The notes under the pieces were generated by a model. It was not told the origin of the DNA. It saw only the letters and a program-made list of their open reading frames with translations, and ran no database searches. A stretch of DNA of 64,000 nt from Parvularcula sp. LCG005 (GTDB lineage: Bacteria; Pseudomonadota; Alphaproteobacteria; Caulobacterales; Parvularculaceae), in the NCBI RefSeq assembly GCF_032930845.1, contig NZ_CP136758.1:2991001-3055000 (forward strand), read 5' to 3'. Made by a program: the position numbers and the translations under genes. Of this stretch, positions 32,778 to 42,369 are shown one piece after another (the stretch's first letter is position 1; every line of letters begins with the position of its first letter).

Positions 32778-33719
32778 ATGGACGCCTTTACCCCCGAAAT
32801 GGTAACGCTGGTCGTGGCCATGCTTGCAGCCGGGGCGGTTGCCGGTATCGCGGCGGGTCTGTTCGGCATTGGCGGCGGCTTTATTGTCGTCCCTGCGCTG
32901 ATAGCCGTCTTCGGCCTTCTGGATTTTGATCCTTCGCTCACTGTTCATATGGCGATCGGGACGTCCCTCGCGACGATCATTCTCACGTCGCTCAGATCCG
33001 TTCACGCCCATGCAAAGCGGGGTGCCGTCGACTTCACAGTGCTGCGCAGCTGGGCGCCGTGGATTATCGTCGGCGTCATCGCCGGCCTGATCTTTGCGGC
33101 CCAGGTGAAGGGCGCAACGTTGGTCACCGTGTTCGGGATCGGGGTCTTCCTGCTGTCGATCCACTTTTTATTCCCGCGTCTCCTGGGCAAATTGCAGATC
33201 AGCGATCATATGCCATCCGGCGTGGCGCTCATCGGACTTGCAGTCATTCTGGGCGGTTTCTCCGCGCTTCTGGGGATTGGTGGCGGCACGATTGCTGTGC
33301 TGACAATGACCTTGTGCGGACGACCGATTCACCAGGCTATTGCGACCGCTGCGGGGTTTGGCGCGATTATCGCCATTCCCGGCGCCATCGGCTTCATCAT
33401 CATGGGCTGGAATGACGCCGCCCTGCCGCCCGGGTCTCTTGGCTATGTCAATCTGATCGGGCTCGTCGCGATTGCCAGCACATCGACGCTGACAGCGCCT
33501 ATCGGTGCAGCGCTGGCGCACCGCTTGCCGCCCATTACGCTCAAACGTGTCTTTGGCGCCTATCTGGTATTTACCTCCCTCCTGATGCTGAAGGATGTCG
33601 CACCGTGGAGCCATCCGGCACCGGATGATGTCCCCCGCATTGCCAAAAGCGACCCCAATACTCCCGCGACGCGTCTGACGGCCGTTCCCGCGTCTTCAAC
33701 AGAAAGATCTGTGCCATGA
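32778..33719 (+). CDS. TauE/SafE-family sulfite/sulfonate exporter-like permease
   Basis: A 313-residue membrane protein with about eight hydrophobic segments and the internal duplication of the family: GLFGIGGGFIVVPALIAVFG in the first half and LLGIGGGTIAVLTMTLCG in the second. TauE/SafE proteins are proposed exporters of sulfite, sulfoacetate or other organic anions; the substrate here is unknown. ATG 32778 is chosen over TTG 32763. A 239-bp leader with potential hairpins precedes it. Its stop overlaps the downstream aminotransferase start by 4 bp, so the two are translationally coupled. Confidence 0.88.
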   Translation: MDAFTPEMVTLVVAMLAAGAVAGIAAGLFGIGGGFIVVPALIAVFGLLDFDPSLTVHMAIGTSLATIILTSLRSVHAHAKRGAVDFTVLRSWAPWIIVGVIAGLIFAAQVKGATLVTVFGIGVFLLSIHFLFPRLLGKLQISDHMPSGVALIGLAVILGGFSALLGIGGGTIAVLTMTLCGRPIHQAIATAAGFGAIIAIPGAIGFIIMGWNDAALPPGSLGYVNLIGLVAIASTSTLTAPIGAALAHRLPPITLKRVFGAYLVFTSLLMLKDVAPWSHPAPDDVPRIAKSDPNTPATRLTAVPASSTERSVP

Positions 33720-34855
33720 CCTTTGATCTGTCCCGCCGACTTCTTCTGGGCGGTGCCCTGTCGGGCGCTTCTCTCGCTGCATCAGGCATTGGCGCCGGTG
33801 CCTTTGCGCGCGAGTTCGAGACGCCGCCGAAGAAGAAATCCGTCTACGGTCCGGATCCAAAAGATGCGCATCTCATTTTCAACGAGAACCCCTATGGTCC
33901 CAGCCCCAAGGCACTGAAAGCCTTGGCGGAGGCCGCCGGTCAGGGCTGCTATTATCAGGGCAAATCAATCGGCTATCTGACCGATATGATCGCAGAGCGT
34001 CACGGCGTTGCGCCAGAGCAGGTCGTTATTGGCAGTGGCTCTTATGAACTGCTGACCGTGATGGGCCTTCTTTACGGCCAGAAGGGTAATATTCTGGGTC
34101 CTGACCTTTATTGGGACACGACCGCGAAATATATCGAGGCTCATGGCCTGACCACGCTGAAGCGGTCGCCCATGACGGCCGCGCTTGAAATCGACCTCGA
34201 CGCGATGCTGCCGTTGGTGACGGACGATGTCAGCCATGTGCAACTGGTGAACCCGAACAACCCGACCGGCCACGTTCTCGATCCGGCAGCTCTGCGCGCC
34301 TTCGTTCTCGCCGCCAGTAAAAAGGCCAATGTCCTCGTGGATGAGGCCTATATCGAAATTGCCGATGACCCTGAGGCGATCAGCATGATGGATCTGGTGC
34401 GCGAGGGCCACGACGTCATCGTCTGCCGAACCTTCTCGAAGATCTACGGCATGGCGGGCTTGCGGATCGGCTATGCGATCGGCCAGCCCGAAGCGATCGC
34501 TGCAATCCAGAACTCCCTGATTACGTCACCCAACGTTGCCGGCATTGCCGCCGCCATCGCCAGCTATGACGACAATGAGTTTCTCGGGTTCTCGAAATCG
34601 AAAATCCAGACCGCACGGGAAATGATCATGGAGGGGACGAAAGCCGCCGGCCTCAAGCCGCTGCCGTCCCAGACATCCTTCGTCTTCGTGGACACCGGTA
34701 TGGACGCCAACGTCTTCCGTGACCGGATGCGGGAAAAGGGCGTCCTGATCCGCGGCAAATACGGGGACTTCCACAACTATTCGCGCGTCAGCTGCGGCTA
34801 TCTGGAAGACGTCAAACGCTATGTTGCGGCGCTGCCTTACGCTTTGGAGGGGTGA
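33716..34855 (+). CDS. HisC-like aminotransferase with Tat-type signal peptide
   Basis: A 379-residue fold-type I PLP aminotransferase resembling histidinol-phosphate aminotransferase. Seen: N-terminal SRRLLLGGALSG followed by a hydrophobic stretch and AFAREF, which looks like a twin-arginine export signal; then FNENPYGPSPKALKAL, VNPNNPTGHVL, VDEAYIEIADD and the PLP-Lys region RTFSKIYGMAGLRIGYA. It appears to be exported folded with its cofactor to the periplasm. It is coupled to the TauE-like permease gene, suggesting a shared substrate. A strong terminator follows. It could alternatively act on other amino acids or aromatic substrates. Confidence 0.85.
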   Translation: MTFDLSRRLLLGGALSGASLAASGIGAGAFAREFETPPKKKSVYGPDPKDAHLIFNENPYGPSPKALKALAEAAGQGCYYQGKSIGYLTDMIAERHGVAPEQVVIGSGSYELLTVMGLLYGQKGNILGPDLYWDTTAKYIEAHGLTTLKRSPMTAALEIDLDAMLPLVTDDVSHVQLVNPNNPTGHVLDPAALRAFVLAASKKANVLVDEAYIEIADDPEAISMMDLVREGHDVIVCRTFSKIYGMAGLRIGYAIGQPEAIAAIQNSLITSPNVAGIAAAIASYDDNEFLGFSKSKIQTAREMIMEGTKAAGLKPLPSQTSFVFVDTGMDANVFRDRMREKGVLIRGKYGDFHNYSRVSCGYLEDVKRYVAALPYALEG

Positions 34856-34895
34856 GAGGACCGGCTCGCCGGGAAGACCTGTTCTGGCTGAGCCT

Positions 34896-34930
34896 GCCCC
34901 GCGGTTGCTGCCCTCAACCGCGGGGCTTTT
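34896..34930 (+). terminator. Intrinsic terminator after the aminotransferase gene
   Basis: A perfect 12-bp stem, GCCCCGCGGTTG with CAACCGCGGGGC, encloses a 7-nt loop and is followed by TTTT. It ends the TauE-aminotransferase transcript. Confidence 0.92.
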
Positions 34931-35031
34931 ATATGATCGAAAGACAATTCTGATCTATAGATTGCAGTGACACCCCGCGACGGCCTGAAGCAGGCTGTCG
35001 GTTGGGTCATGGTGTCCGGGGGCAACGCATC

Positions 35032-35979
35032 TTGATCCGCAATATCGCACTTGATCGGCTGAAACTCATACTGGCGCTGATGGTGGTCGGGATCCACGGT
35101 CAGGTGTTCATTGATGTCTCACCGGTTTCATCATGGTTGACGGTGAACGGCCTGTTTCGCATTGCCGTCCCCATCTTTCTCCTGATCAACGGATATTTTC
35201 TGGCGGCCATCATTGATGACCCCGAGGCCCGACGTCGGTGGTTTGTTCGGATCCTCAGCCTTTATGTGATCTGGATGGCAATCTATGCGCCGATGTGGAT
35301 GTCCCAGGCCGGGTCGATGGGGAAGGCGGTCTATTTCGTTGCCATCGGGTGGTTGCACCTCTGGTATGTGATCGGCCTTTTGTGTGCCGGGCTTCTGCTT
35401 GTGCTGACCAGGCGGTGGGGTTCGCGGTTCGTGGCGGTTTCGGCCCTCTTTCTGTTTCTGGTCGGCGTCGCCATTCAGTATGCTGGCATTTATGACCTGG
35501 TGGGCGGCCTGGCGGGAACGGTGGCCGATAAATTCGGCGCGCACCGTAATTTCCTGTTTCTCGCCTATCCGCTGCTGGCTTGCGGCTATCTCATTCGCCG
35601 ACATGACTGGGACGGGCTCATCAACATGCAGCAGGCGATCTGGCTCACCGCGTGTGGTCTTGTCCTGTTACTCGTGGAAAGCGGGCTAATCTACTGGACG
35701 GCGCCAGAAACCGCCGCTGTCGACAATTACATCAGTGTCGGTCTGGCCGCGCCGGCGATCTTTTTGATGGCGAAACAGATCAAGATTGAGGGGCGCTTCG
35801 GCAAAGAAACCTCGCTGCTCGCCAATGGCATCTATTTCATTCATCCCCTGCTCCTGGTGGGAATGGGGATCAACGATGCCATGACCGCGACCGCGGCAAC
35901 GGTCGTCACGATCGCCCTCAGCACCGTTGTCGCCTGGGGAATGGTGAAGCTTTCCGTGATCCGCAAATGGCTGTTGTAA
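35032..35979 (+). CDS. Acyltransferase-3 family membrane protein
   Basis: About 315 residues with roughly nine to ten hydrophobic segments. The N terminus NIALDRLKLILALMVVGIHG carries the LDxLK...H pattern of the acyltransferase-3 family (OafA/WecH/ExoZ type), which O-acetylates or succinylates surface polysaccharides at the inner membrane. HLWYVIGLL in the middle and IYFIHPLLLVG near the end fit the same family. Starts are uncertain: TTG 35032 begins the conserved region; TTG 35002 and GTG 35012 are further upstream. Surface-glycan genes nearby include the PEP-CTERM set and the GT2 pair at 44.6 kb. Confidence 0.8.
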   Translation: MIRNIALDRLKLILALMVVGIHGQVFIDVSPVSSWLTVNGLFRIAVPIFLLINGYFLAAIIDDPEARRRWFVRILSLYVIWMAIYAPMWMSQAGSMGKAVYFVAIGWLHLWYVIGLLCAGLLLVLTRRWGSRFVAVSALFLFLVGVAIQYAGIYDLVGGLAGTVADKFGAHRNFLFLAYPLLACGYLIRRHDWDGLINMQQAIWLTACGLVLLLVESGLIYWTAPETAAVDNYISVGLAAPAIFLMAKQIKIEGRFGKETSLLANGIYFIHPLLLVGMGINDAMTATAATVVTIALSTVVAWGMVKLSVIRKWLL

Positions 35980-36000
35980 GTCCATCGGTGTCGGTCGCAT

Positions 36001-36029
36001 AAAAAAGTGCGGACCTTCAAGGCCCGCAC
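36001..36029 (-). terminator. Intrinsic terminator downstream of the PEP-CTERM-like remnant
   Basis: The minus strand reads GTGCGGGCC, a short loop, GGTCCGCAC (one G-U pair) and then six T residues. It terminates leftward transcription, fitting the headless reading frame that ends at 36058. Confidence 0.85.
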
Positions 36030-36057
36030 CGTATCAAGCGTCTTCAACCATAATGCG

Positions 36058-36180
36058 TTACGAAGATTTCTTCTTCCGGCGAAGTGCGCCGGCACCGACC
36101 AATGCGCTACCGAACAGATAGGCTGCGGCAGGAGTTGAGATCGACGTGCCGCTGATGATCCTGCGAAGATGAAGAATAAA
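36058..36180 (-). pseudogene. Headless C-terminal end of a PEP-CTERM-like protein gene
   Basis: Minus-strand translation ends TPAAAYLFGSALVGAGAL followed by RRKKKSS and a stop codon. This is the layout of a PEP-CTERM-type sorting tail: a Pro-containing motif, a hydrophobic helix and a basic end; the closest variant I know is VPxPAAAWLFGSALLG. Upstream the frame has no ATG and runs into the tRNA-Thr gene, where it meets a stop codon. Only the last 30 or so codons of a gene therefore seem to remain, followed by an intact terminator. The first Pro of the usual VPxP is replaced (ISTP), so the assignment is by pattern. Confidence 0.55.
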
Positions 36181-36181
36181 A

Positions 36182-36257
36182 TGGTGCCGCTTAGGTGACT
36201 CGAACACCTGACCCCATCATTACGAATGATGTGCTCTACCAACTGAGCTAAAGCGGC
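36182..36257 (-). tRNA. tRNA-Thr (anticodon CGU)
   Basis: A 76-nt cloverleaf with encoded CCA. The acceptor stem pairs GCCGCTT with AAGCGGC, the D arm contains AGCTCAGTTGGTAGAGC, the anticodon arm is CATCA-TTCGTAA-TGATG with anticodon CGT at 36222-36224, and the T arm contains GGTGTTCGAGTCACC. It reads ACG codons. It is the only tRNA seen in the window; the truncated PEP-CTERM-like frame abuts its 3' end. Confidence 0.97.
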
Positions 36258-36349
36258 CCTGACCTGTCGTGGACAGACGGCGCCCATAGCGGATGAGCGC
36301 CGGACTGGCAATATGCTGCCGTCGCCAATTTGGATACGGCCTCTGACGT

Positions 36350-36823
36350 CTACTGCGCGCGGCGCAGCTCCTGCTGCCGCATCGGCATGGCATCGACCAG
36401 CTCGAAAATGTCTTCGGTGCTGATCACGTCGGTCCAGCGTCCCTTTTCAGTCCCGTCGAGGCCGATCAGAACGATCACGAAATCAGCATCCGCCGTGCCG
36501 AGGAGGTCGAGGACCTGCGAGCGCTCGGTCGGCGTCAGGCGACGATGCGGCGTCTTGGGGTCAGCATAGTCCGTCAATTCGTCATCGGTGCCGTGGACCA
36601 TGACGGTCACGATATCGCGTTCGGCAAAGCCGCTGCGATGGATCTGTGTGTCTTGCCGCAGGAGTTTCTCAAGCGGCTCAATGGCGTCGCTGGTCGTACC
36701 GTAGACCACCAGACGGCGTTCCCATTCAAACGTTTCGAGACCGTCCCAAGCCATGGCAGCATTCCAAGAAAAAAGCGCAGTTGCCGAAACAACTGCGCCC
36801 CATCTTTTTCGTTCCGTACGCAC
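36350..36823 (-). CDS. DUF4174 family exported protein
   Basis: A 157-residue protein with an N-terminal signal peptide (basic start, hydrophobic core, cleavage near AMAWDG at about residue 25). The body, LVVYGTTSDAIEPLEKLL, FAERDIVTVMVHG, VIVLIGLDGTEKGRW and VDAMPMRQQELRR, follows the DUF4174 pattern, a thioredoxin-like-fold family of unknown function in alphaproteobacteria. No CxxC is present, so a redox role is unlikely. It lies immediately downstream of infB with a 5-bp gap and may be read from the rimP-nusA-infB transcript. Confidence 0.82.
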   Translation of the reverse strand: MRTERKRWGAVVSATALFSWNAAMAWDGLETFEWERRLVVYGTTSDAIEPLEKLLRQDTQIHRSGFAERDIVTVMVHGTDDELTDYADPKTPHRRLTPTERSQVLDLLGTADADFVIVLIGLDGTEKGRWTDVISTEDIFELVDAMPMRQQELRRAQ

Positions 36824-36828
36824 GGCGA

Positions 36829-39486
36829 TTAGGCCACGCTATCCAGCGACCGCTGGACGCGTTCGACATCGAAACATTCGATCACATCGCCGGCTTTCAG
36901 GTCGTCATAGTTCGCGAAGCTCATGCCGCATTCCTGACCCGCAGGCACTTCAGAGACATCGTCCTTGAAGCGCTTGAGCTGGCTCAGCTCGCCCTCGTGG
37001 ATCACGACGTTGTCGCGCAGCAGGCGGACCTTGGAGCCGCGTTTGACCTGGCCCTCGGAAACGCGACAGCCTGCAACCTTGCCGAATTTGGAGATGTTGA
37101 AGACCTCCAGAATTTCGGCATTGCCGAGGAATGTTTCGCGCAGTTCCGGATCCAGCATCCCTGTCAGCGTGCCGCGAATGTCGTCGATCAGATCGTAGAT
37201 GACCGAGTAATAGCGGATTTCAACGCCGGACCGATCGCCTTCATCCCGCGCGCCCTTGTTGGCCCGCACGTTGAAACCGATGACCGGGGCCTTGCTGGCC
37301 TCGGCAAGGATGACATCGCTCTCGGAAATCGCGCCAACGCCTGTGTGCAGGACGCGAACGCGCACTTCGCTGTTCGACATCTTGTTGAGGGCGCCAACGA
37401 TCGCCTCGACGGAGCCCTGAACGTCGGCCTTGATGACCAGTGGCAGGTCCTTGATCTCGGCATCCTGCAGCTGCGCCATCATCTGCTCGAGCGATGTGCC
37501 CGACGTGGCCGCATTGGCTTTCTCGCGCTTCATCCGCTGGCGGTATTCCGCGACTTCACGAGCGCGGGCCTCATGCTCAACGACCGCAAACTGGTCACCG
37601 GGCTCAGGCACACCGTTCAGACCCAACACTTCAACCGGTTGGGCTGGCAGCGCCGTCTGGGTCTGTTGACCCTTGTCGTCGATCAGGGCGCGAACCTTGC
37701 CCCACTCACCACCAGCAACGAGGATGTCACCGCGTTTCAGCGTACCGCCCTGGATCAGGACAGTGGCGACCGTGCCGCGACCCTTGTCGAGCTTGGCTTC
37801 GACGACCGTACCGTAAGGCTGGCGGTCTTCGTTCCCTTTGAGCTCAAGGAGTTCAGCCTGAAGCGCGATAGCTTCGAGAAGACCATCAAGATTGATCTTC
37901 TTCAGCGCAGAGACTTCAACGTCCTGCACTTCGCCGCCCATGCTTTCGACCTGGATCTCATATTGCAGGAGCTCGGCCTTGACCTTCTGCGGGTCGACGC
38001 CTGGCTTATCGATCTTGTTGACCGCCACGATGATTGGCACACCGGCCGCACGAGCGTGGTTGATGGACTCGATCGTCTGCGGCATCACACCGTCATCTGC
38101 GGCCACCACGATCACGACAATATCCGTGACGGTGGCACCGCGCGCCCGCATGGCTGTGAAGGCAGCGTGGCCTGGCGTATCGAGGAAGGTGATCTTGTTC
38201 CCGTCCGGGGCCACGATCTGATAGGCGCCAATATGCTGGGTGATCCCGCCCGCTTCACCAGAGACCACATTGGCCTCCCGCAATGCGTCCAGAAGTGATG
38301 TCTTGCCGTGGTCCACGTGACCCATAATGGTCACGACAGGGGGCCGCGGCTGCATTTTTGCGTCCGGGGCATCGGGCATGATCAGCCCTTCCACCACGTC
38401 GGATTCAGACACCCGCTTGACGGTATGGCCCAGATCTTCTGCCACCAATTGTGCCGTGTCGGCATCGAGCGAGGCATTGGCGGTGACCATATTGCCTTGC
38501 TTCATGAGCGCGCGGATCAGGTCGGTTGAGCGCACGGCCATCCGTTGAGCCAATTCCTGCACTGTGATGACGTCAGGAATGGTGACTTCGCGGCGCTGTT
38601 GGCCGGTGTCAGACTGACGTTTCGAGCGCGCAGCCTTTTCCTTCTCGCGAGCCCGGCGAACCGAGGCGAGGGAGCGCTGACGGTCATCGTCTTCCAGTGC
38701 TTTCGCAATGGTCAGGCGGCCAGTGCGGCGCTTGGGCGCCTCTTTGCTCTTGGCGTCTTCCTTGCCGGCAACGGAGCGCTTCTGCTTGATCCGGCCCCCG
38801 AGGGCGGACAGCGGATTGTCGTCATCCTTGTCGAACTTGCGATCTTCGCGACCAGCGCGGCGACTGTCTTCTTCGACCGGCAGGTCGGGCTCATCAGTCT
38901 TGCCGCGAGCGGCCTGGCGCTGCTTGCGTTCGCTGGCTTCTTTTTCCAGCGTTGCGCGAGCGGCTTCTTCCGCCTGCTGGCGGGCCTCAGCTTCGCGAGC
39001 GCGTTTTTCTTCTTCTTCCTGCTGAGCCTTGCGGGAAGCCTCCAGCTTGGCGCGTTCTTCGGCTTCGCGCTGCTCGCGCTCTGCCTTCTCGGACGCTTCG
39101 CGTTTGGCGCGCTCTTCAGCGTCTTTCTTGTGCTTGGCGAGCACGGCCACGCGGGCCTTTTGCTCCGCCGCAGACAGCTGGCGAAGAACCTTGGGTCGAC
39201 CACGGCCAGCGGCTGCGCGGTCAGGCGCGGCGCGTTCCTGTGGCTTACGCTCGTTCGTTGCCGATTTGGTCGGTTTTGCTTCTGCCTTGGCGGCAGCGGG
39301 CTTTTCAGCCGCTGGCGCCGATGCCGGTGCGGCTTCGCCCGGCGCGCGGACACGACGCTTCTTCTCCACCACCACCGTTTTCGTCCGGCCGTGAGGGAAG
39401 CTCTGTTTGACCGCGCCCTTCTCCGTTTTGCGGAGGGTCAGCGGACGTCGCTCGCCCGAGTTGTTTTCCTGCGTATCGTCGCTCAT
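36829..39486 (-). CDS. infB: Translation initiation factor IF-2
   Basis: An 885-residue GTPase that brings fMet-tRNA to the 30S subunit. Seen: a long Ala/Lys/Glu/Arg-rich N-terminal region (about residues 1-300), the IF2_N helix [17 protein letters not shown]1 [16 protein letters not shown] near residue 390, G3 [15 protein letters not shown]4 VAVNKID, and the C-terminal fMet-tRNA-binding domain with [14 protein letters not shown]. The N-terminal repeats of charged residues are species-variable. It follows ylxR by 165 bp in the usual nusA-ylxR-infB order. Confidence 0.97.
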   Translation of the reverse strand: MSDDTQENNSGERRPLTLRKTEKGAVKQSFPHGRTKTVVVEKKRRVRAPGEAAPASAPAAEKPAAAKAEAKPTKSATNERKPQERAAPDRAAAGRGRPKVLRQLSAAEQKARVAVLAKHKKDAEERAKREASEKAEREQREAEERAKLEASRKAQQEEEEKRAREAEARQQAEEAARATLEKEASERKQRQAARGKTDEPDLPVEEDSRRAGREDRKFDKDDDNPLSALGGRIKQKRSVAGKEDAKSKEAPKRRTGRLTIAKALEDDDRQRSLASVRRAREKEKAARSKRQSDTGQQRREVTIPDVITVQELAQRMAVRSTDLIRALMKQGNMVTANASLDADTAQLVAEDLGHTVKRVSESDVVEGLIMPDAPDAKMQPRPPVVTIMGHVDHGKTSLLDALREANVVSGEAGGITQHIGAYQIVAPDGNKITFLDTPGHAAFTAMRARGATVTDIVVIVVAADDGVMPQTIESINHARAAGVPIIVAVNKIDKPGVDPQKVKAELLQYEIQVESMGGEVQDVEVSALKKINLDGLLEAIALQAELLELKGNEDRQPYGTVVEAKLDKGRGTVATVLIQGGTLKRGDILVAGGEWGKVRALIDDKGQQTQTALPAQPVEVLGLNGVPEPGDQFAVVEHEARAREVAEYRQRMKREKANAATSGTSLEQMMAQLQDAEIKDLPLVIKADVQGSVEAIVGALNKMSNSEVRVRVLHTGVGAISESDVILAEASKAPVIGFNVRANKGARDEGDRSGVEIRYYSVIYDLIDDIRGTLTGMLDPELRETFLGNAEILEVFNISKFGKVAGCRVSEGQVKRGSKVRLLRDNVVIHEGELSQLKRFKDDVSEVPAGQECGMSFANYDDLKAGDVIECFDVERVQRSLDSVA

Positions 39487-39651
39487 ATTTCTCCAACGGA
39501 CTGACGGTTCAGCCCAAAATTCTATCTCTGCACCAGCCCGTCAGGGACGGGTTCGGCGGGTGCACATCCATATGATCTACCACATCCAGCCGAGGCGAGG
39601 ATGGTCCCATACCGTCCAAGGCCCCCAAGGTCCACGGGGGCGAAGGGCTTT

Positions 39652-40278
39652 TTACGAGGGATGATGCCGATTAGGCGCTATGGCGGCTATATAGGCCATC
39701 CAACGCTGCGCTTCAAACAGGGCGGCATTGGCCGCTTTGCCTGGCAATAGCCCGACATGAACGACACCAAATTCGCCCAATGCCTGACTAAGGGTCCCAC
39801 TATTCGTACCAAGTTCGATATGGGGCACGGGGCGGTCGGGCTCAAGGCGTTGTTTGACTTTCCTCATGCCATCAGGTGCTGCATCGGCCGGTGTGATATA
39901 GGCGATGAGTTTGGACCGCTTCTGAATCACAGTGTCATAGCCGGACACCACCTGCCCGGCGCCACGGGCCAGGCCGAGCGCATTCAGCACCCGGGTCAGC
40001 AGCCTGTCACCCAGGTCGATGCTGAATGATTTCGGATCCGTATCGTCAGGCAGCGGGGTCGCTGCCTTGAAGGCGCGAGAGAACTGACCGCGCGCAATGG
40101 CCTTTTCCAGCAACGCGGCATCGGCAGACAGCCATGCCCCGCGACCGGGTAATTTTTCGGACAGGTCGGCCATCAGATGCCCGTCAGGCGTCCGCACAAA
40201 GCGGATCGCATGGGCACCGGGGGCCAGCGCCTCGCCACTGGCGATGCATTTTCGATCGTTATGGCGAGGCTTGGGCAT
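39652..40278 (-). CDS. ylxR: YlxR-family RNA-binding protein with L7Ae-like domain
   Basis: A 208-residue fusion typical of alphaproteobacteria. Residues 1-75 form the YlxR/DUF448 domain (DRKCIASGEA, FVRTPDGHLMADLSEKLPGR, GAWLSA). Residues about 85-180 resemble an L7Ae/L30e RNA-binding domain (LTRVLNALGLARGAGQVVSG, KRSKLIAYITPADAA). The protein is thought to bind RNA in connection with NusA and ribosome assembly. The 20-bp gap after nusA and position before infB match the standard operon. Confidence 0.9.
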   Translation of the reverse strand: MPKPRHNDRKCIASGEALAPGAHAIRFVRTPDGHLMADLSEKLPGRGAWLSADAALLEKAIARGQFSRAFKAATPLPDDTDPKSFSIDLGDRLLTRVLNALGLARGAGQVVSGYDTVIQKRSKLIAYITPADAAPDGMRKVKQRLEPDRPVPHIELGTNSGTLSQALGEFGVVHVGLLPGKAANAALFEAQRWMAYIAAIAPNRHHPS

Positions 40279-40298
40279 GTTGACAGCAGGGGAGGCTT

Positions 40299-41870
40299 TT
40301 ACGCCTCCACGCCTTCTTCTTCCTCATCGGTGTCCCAGCCGACATTGCGGCGGGCCTGGGCGATGATGTGCTCGGCGGTGTCAGGCTTGATGCGGAATTT
40401 CTCCAGCATGCCCTCATAGTGCTTCTTCTCGCCGTCAACGCGCTCGGTCCAGCCGGTCATGTCGTCCGCCACGCAGCCTGCAAGGTCTTCCATGTTCAGG
40501 ATGCCTTCCTTGGCCAGGGCCACGATCATTTTCAGATCAAGGCCTTCGACTTCCAGAAGATCGTCAGAGACGCCCATCTCAACGCGCTGCTTGTCGAGGT
40601 CCGCCCGCTCACGCTCGAGCCAATCCAAGGCGCGGGCCTGCAGTTCTTCGGCCGTTTCCTCATCGAACCCTTCGATCTCGGCGATTTCTTCAAGGTCCAC
40701 ATAGGCGATCTCTTCAACCCGGGCGAAGCCTTCGGAGACAAGGAGGTTGGCGATCATGTCGTCGACATCGAGCACCTTCATGAACAGGCCGGAACGCTCG
40801 GCATATTCTTTTTGGCGTTTCGCGCTCTCTTCTTCCTCGGTCATGATGTCGATCTCATAGCCGCTGAGCTGGCTGGCGAGACGGACATTCTGGCCGCGGC
40901 GACCAATGGCGAGGGACAGCTGGTCATCGGGAACGACGACTTCAATGCGCTCAAGCTCTTCGTCGAGGACGACCTTGGCGACTTCGGCCGGGGCAAGGGC
41001 GTTGACGACAAAGGTCGCGGTGTCTTCCGACCACGGCACGATGTCGATCTTCTCCCCGCCAAGCTCCCCGACGACGGCCTGAACGCGGCTGCCGCGCATA
41101 CCGACGCAGGCGCCGACAGGGTCGATCGAGCTGTCATTGGAATAGACGCCGATCTTGGCGCGACTGCCCGGGTCGCGGGCAACGGCCTTGATCTCGATCA
41201 CGCCGTCATAGACTTCCGGGACTTCCTGTTCGAACAGGCGGGCCATGAATTGCGGATGGGTACGGGAAAGGAAAATCTGCGGGCCACGGGGCTCACGGCG
41301 TACTTCAGCAATATAGGCGCGGACACGTTCGCCCTGGCGCAGGGGCTCGCGCGGGATCTGCTGGTCGCGGCGGATGACCGCTTCACCCTTGCCCAGGTCG
41401 ACAATGACGTGGCCATATTCGATGCGCTTGATGAGGCCGGAGATGATTTCCTTCTCACGATCCTTGAACTCGTTGTACTGATTTTCCCGCTCGGCATCGC
41501 GCACTTTCTGCGTGATGACCTGTTTGGCGGCGAGGGCGGCAACGCGGCCAAAATCAACCGGCGGCAGCGGATCGGACAGGAACGCGCCGATCTCGGCTTC
41601 CGGGTTCTGCTTGAGAGCGTCTTTCAGCGCGATTTCCGAGGCTTCGTTCTCGACGACCTCAACCACTTCCATCAAGCGCCACAGACGGGTTTCGCCAGTG
41701 CGCGGATCGATCTCGGCACGGACATTCGTCTCAGCACCGTAGCGTGAGCGGGCGGCGCGAGACAGCGCGTCTTCCATCGCCTCGATGACGACCATCTTGT
41801 CGATCGACTTTTCACGGGCGACCGCGTCCGCGATCTGCATCAGTTCAATCTTGTTGGCGGTAACGGCCAT
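40299..41870 (-). CDS. nusA: Transcription termination/antitermination protein NusA
   Basis: A 523-residue RNA-polymerase-binding factor. Seen: N-terminal RNAP-binding domain ([20 protein letters not shown]), S1 domain around residues 130-200 ([20 protein letters not shown]), two KH domains ([20 protein letters not shown] and [20 protein letters not shown]), and C-terminal acidic helix-hairpin-helix repeats ([20 protein letters not shown]). Length fits the alphaproteobacterial form with AR-type repeats. Unusually, three small genes separate it from rimP. Confidence 0.96.
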   Translation of the reverse strand: MAVTANKIELMQIADAVAREKSIDKMVVIEAMEDALSRAARSRYGAETNVRAEIDPRTGETRLWRLMEVVEVVENEASEIALKDALKQNPEAEIGAFLSDPLPPVDFGRVAALAAKQVITQKVRDAERENQYNEFKDREKEIISGLIKRIEYGHVIVDLGKGEAVIRRDQQIPREPLRQGERVRAYIAEVRREPRGPQIFLSRTHPQFMARLFEQEVPEVYDGVIEIKAVARDPGSRAKIGVYSNDSSIDPVGACVGMRGSRVQAVVGELGGEKIDIVPWSEDTATFVVNALAPAEVAKVVLDEELERIEVVVPDDQLSLAIGRRGQNVRLASQLSGYEIDIMTEEEESAKRQKEYAERSGLFMKVLDVDDMIANLLVSEGFARVEEIAYVDLEEIAEIEGFDEETAEELQARALDWLERERADLDKQRVEMGVSDDLLEVEGLDLKMIVALAKEGILNMEDLAGCVADDMTGWTERVDGEKKHYEGMLEKFRIKPDTAEHIIAQARRNVGWDTDEEEEGVEA

Positions 41871-41934
41871 TTTATCACTCCCGTTTCACTGGTGTGGGTT
41901 GGGGCGAATGCCCCCATGTTTCAATTCGGTTCGA

Positions 41935-42327
41935 TCAATCCGATTCCGGATCGTCGATCATCCGGCAGGTGCCGGTATACTGGTAGCTGCGGACAGGCCC
42001 CGGTTTGTGATGAATGCTGCGAATGGCATGCATCGGCTTGGACGTGTCATTGTTCTCGGCAAAGATCGTCCAGAACATGGGGTACTTTGCCTCTTCATAG
42101 GGCGTGACGAAGGTGATCTGATCTTCCCCGACCATGACGATGAGCGGAAGGTTGCCCTTCTGCTCGTCGATTTTCTCGGCACGGGCCGTCTCAATCCACA
42201 GGCGGAAGGTTTCTTTGCTCTCATCCGGGTAGAACGGCTCAAAATTGCCTTCAGGGGCCGTACCGGCCACGCCGATCGGAAAACTGCAGGACAACAGAAC
42301 ACTCGATAGCATGTTGAGTGAGATCAT
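41935..42327 (-). CDS. Small exported protein of unknown function (rimP-nusA insert, gene 3)
   Basis: A 130-residue protein not recognised. The N terminus MISLNMLSSVLLSCSFPIG is hydrophobic with a possible LLSC lipobox, although short for a signal peptide; an internal ATG at 42312 would shorten it further. The body is polar with two aromatic-rich stretches (EGNFEPFYPD and YPMFWTIFAEN). It is more AT-rich than nusA and rimP. It lies between the cupin gene (42-bp gap) and nusA (64-bp gap) on the same strand, so it should be read with the operon. Confidence 0.6.
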   Translation of the reverse strand: MISLNMLSSVLLSCSFPIGVAGTAPEGNFEPFYPDESKETFRLWIETARAEKIDEQKGNLPLIVMVGEDQITFVTPYEEAKYPMFWTIFAENNDTSKPMHAIRSIHHKPGPVRSYQYTGTCRMIDDPESD

Positions 42328-42369
42328 CTGACGCTCAATGTGGTTGCAGTGCGCATGGTCATGGTTCGA

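Noticed and set aside
36646-38298. 550-codon plus-strand frame
   Set aside because: Antisense to infB and part of the DUF4174 gene; the minus-strand protein has intact GTPase motifs.
39621-39641. GCCCCC/GGGGGC hairpin between ylxR and infB as a terminator
   Set aside because: No U-tract follows on the minus strand, and ylxR-infB are expected to be co-transcribed.
40368-41747. 459-codon plus-strand frame
   Set aside because: Antisense to nusA, whose S1 and KH domains are clear.
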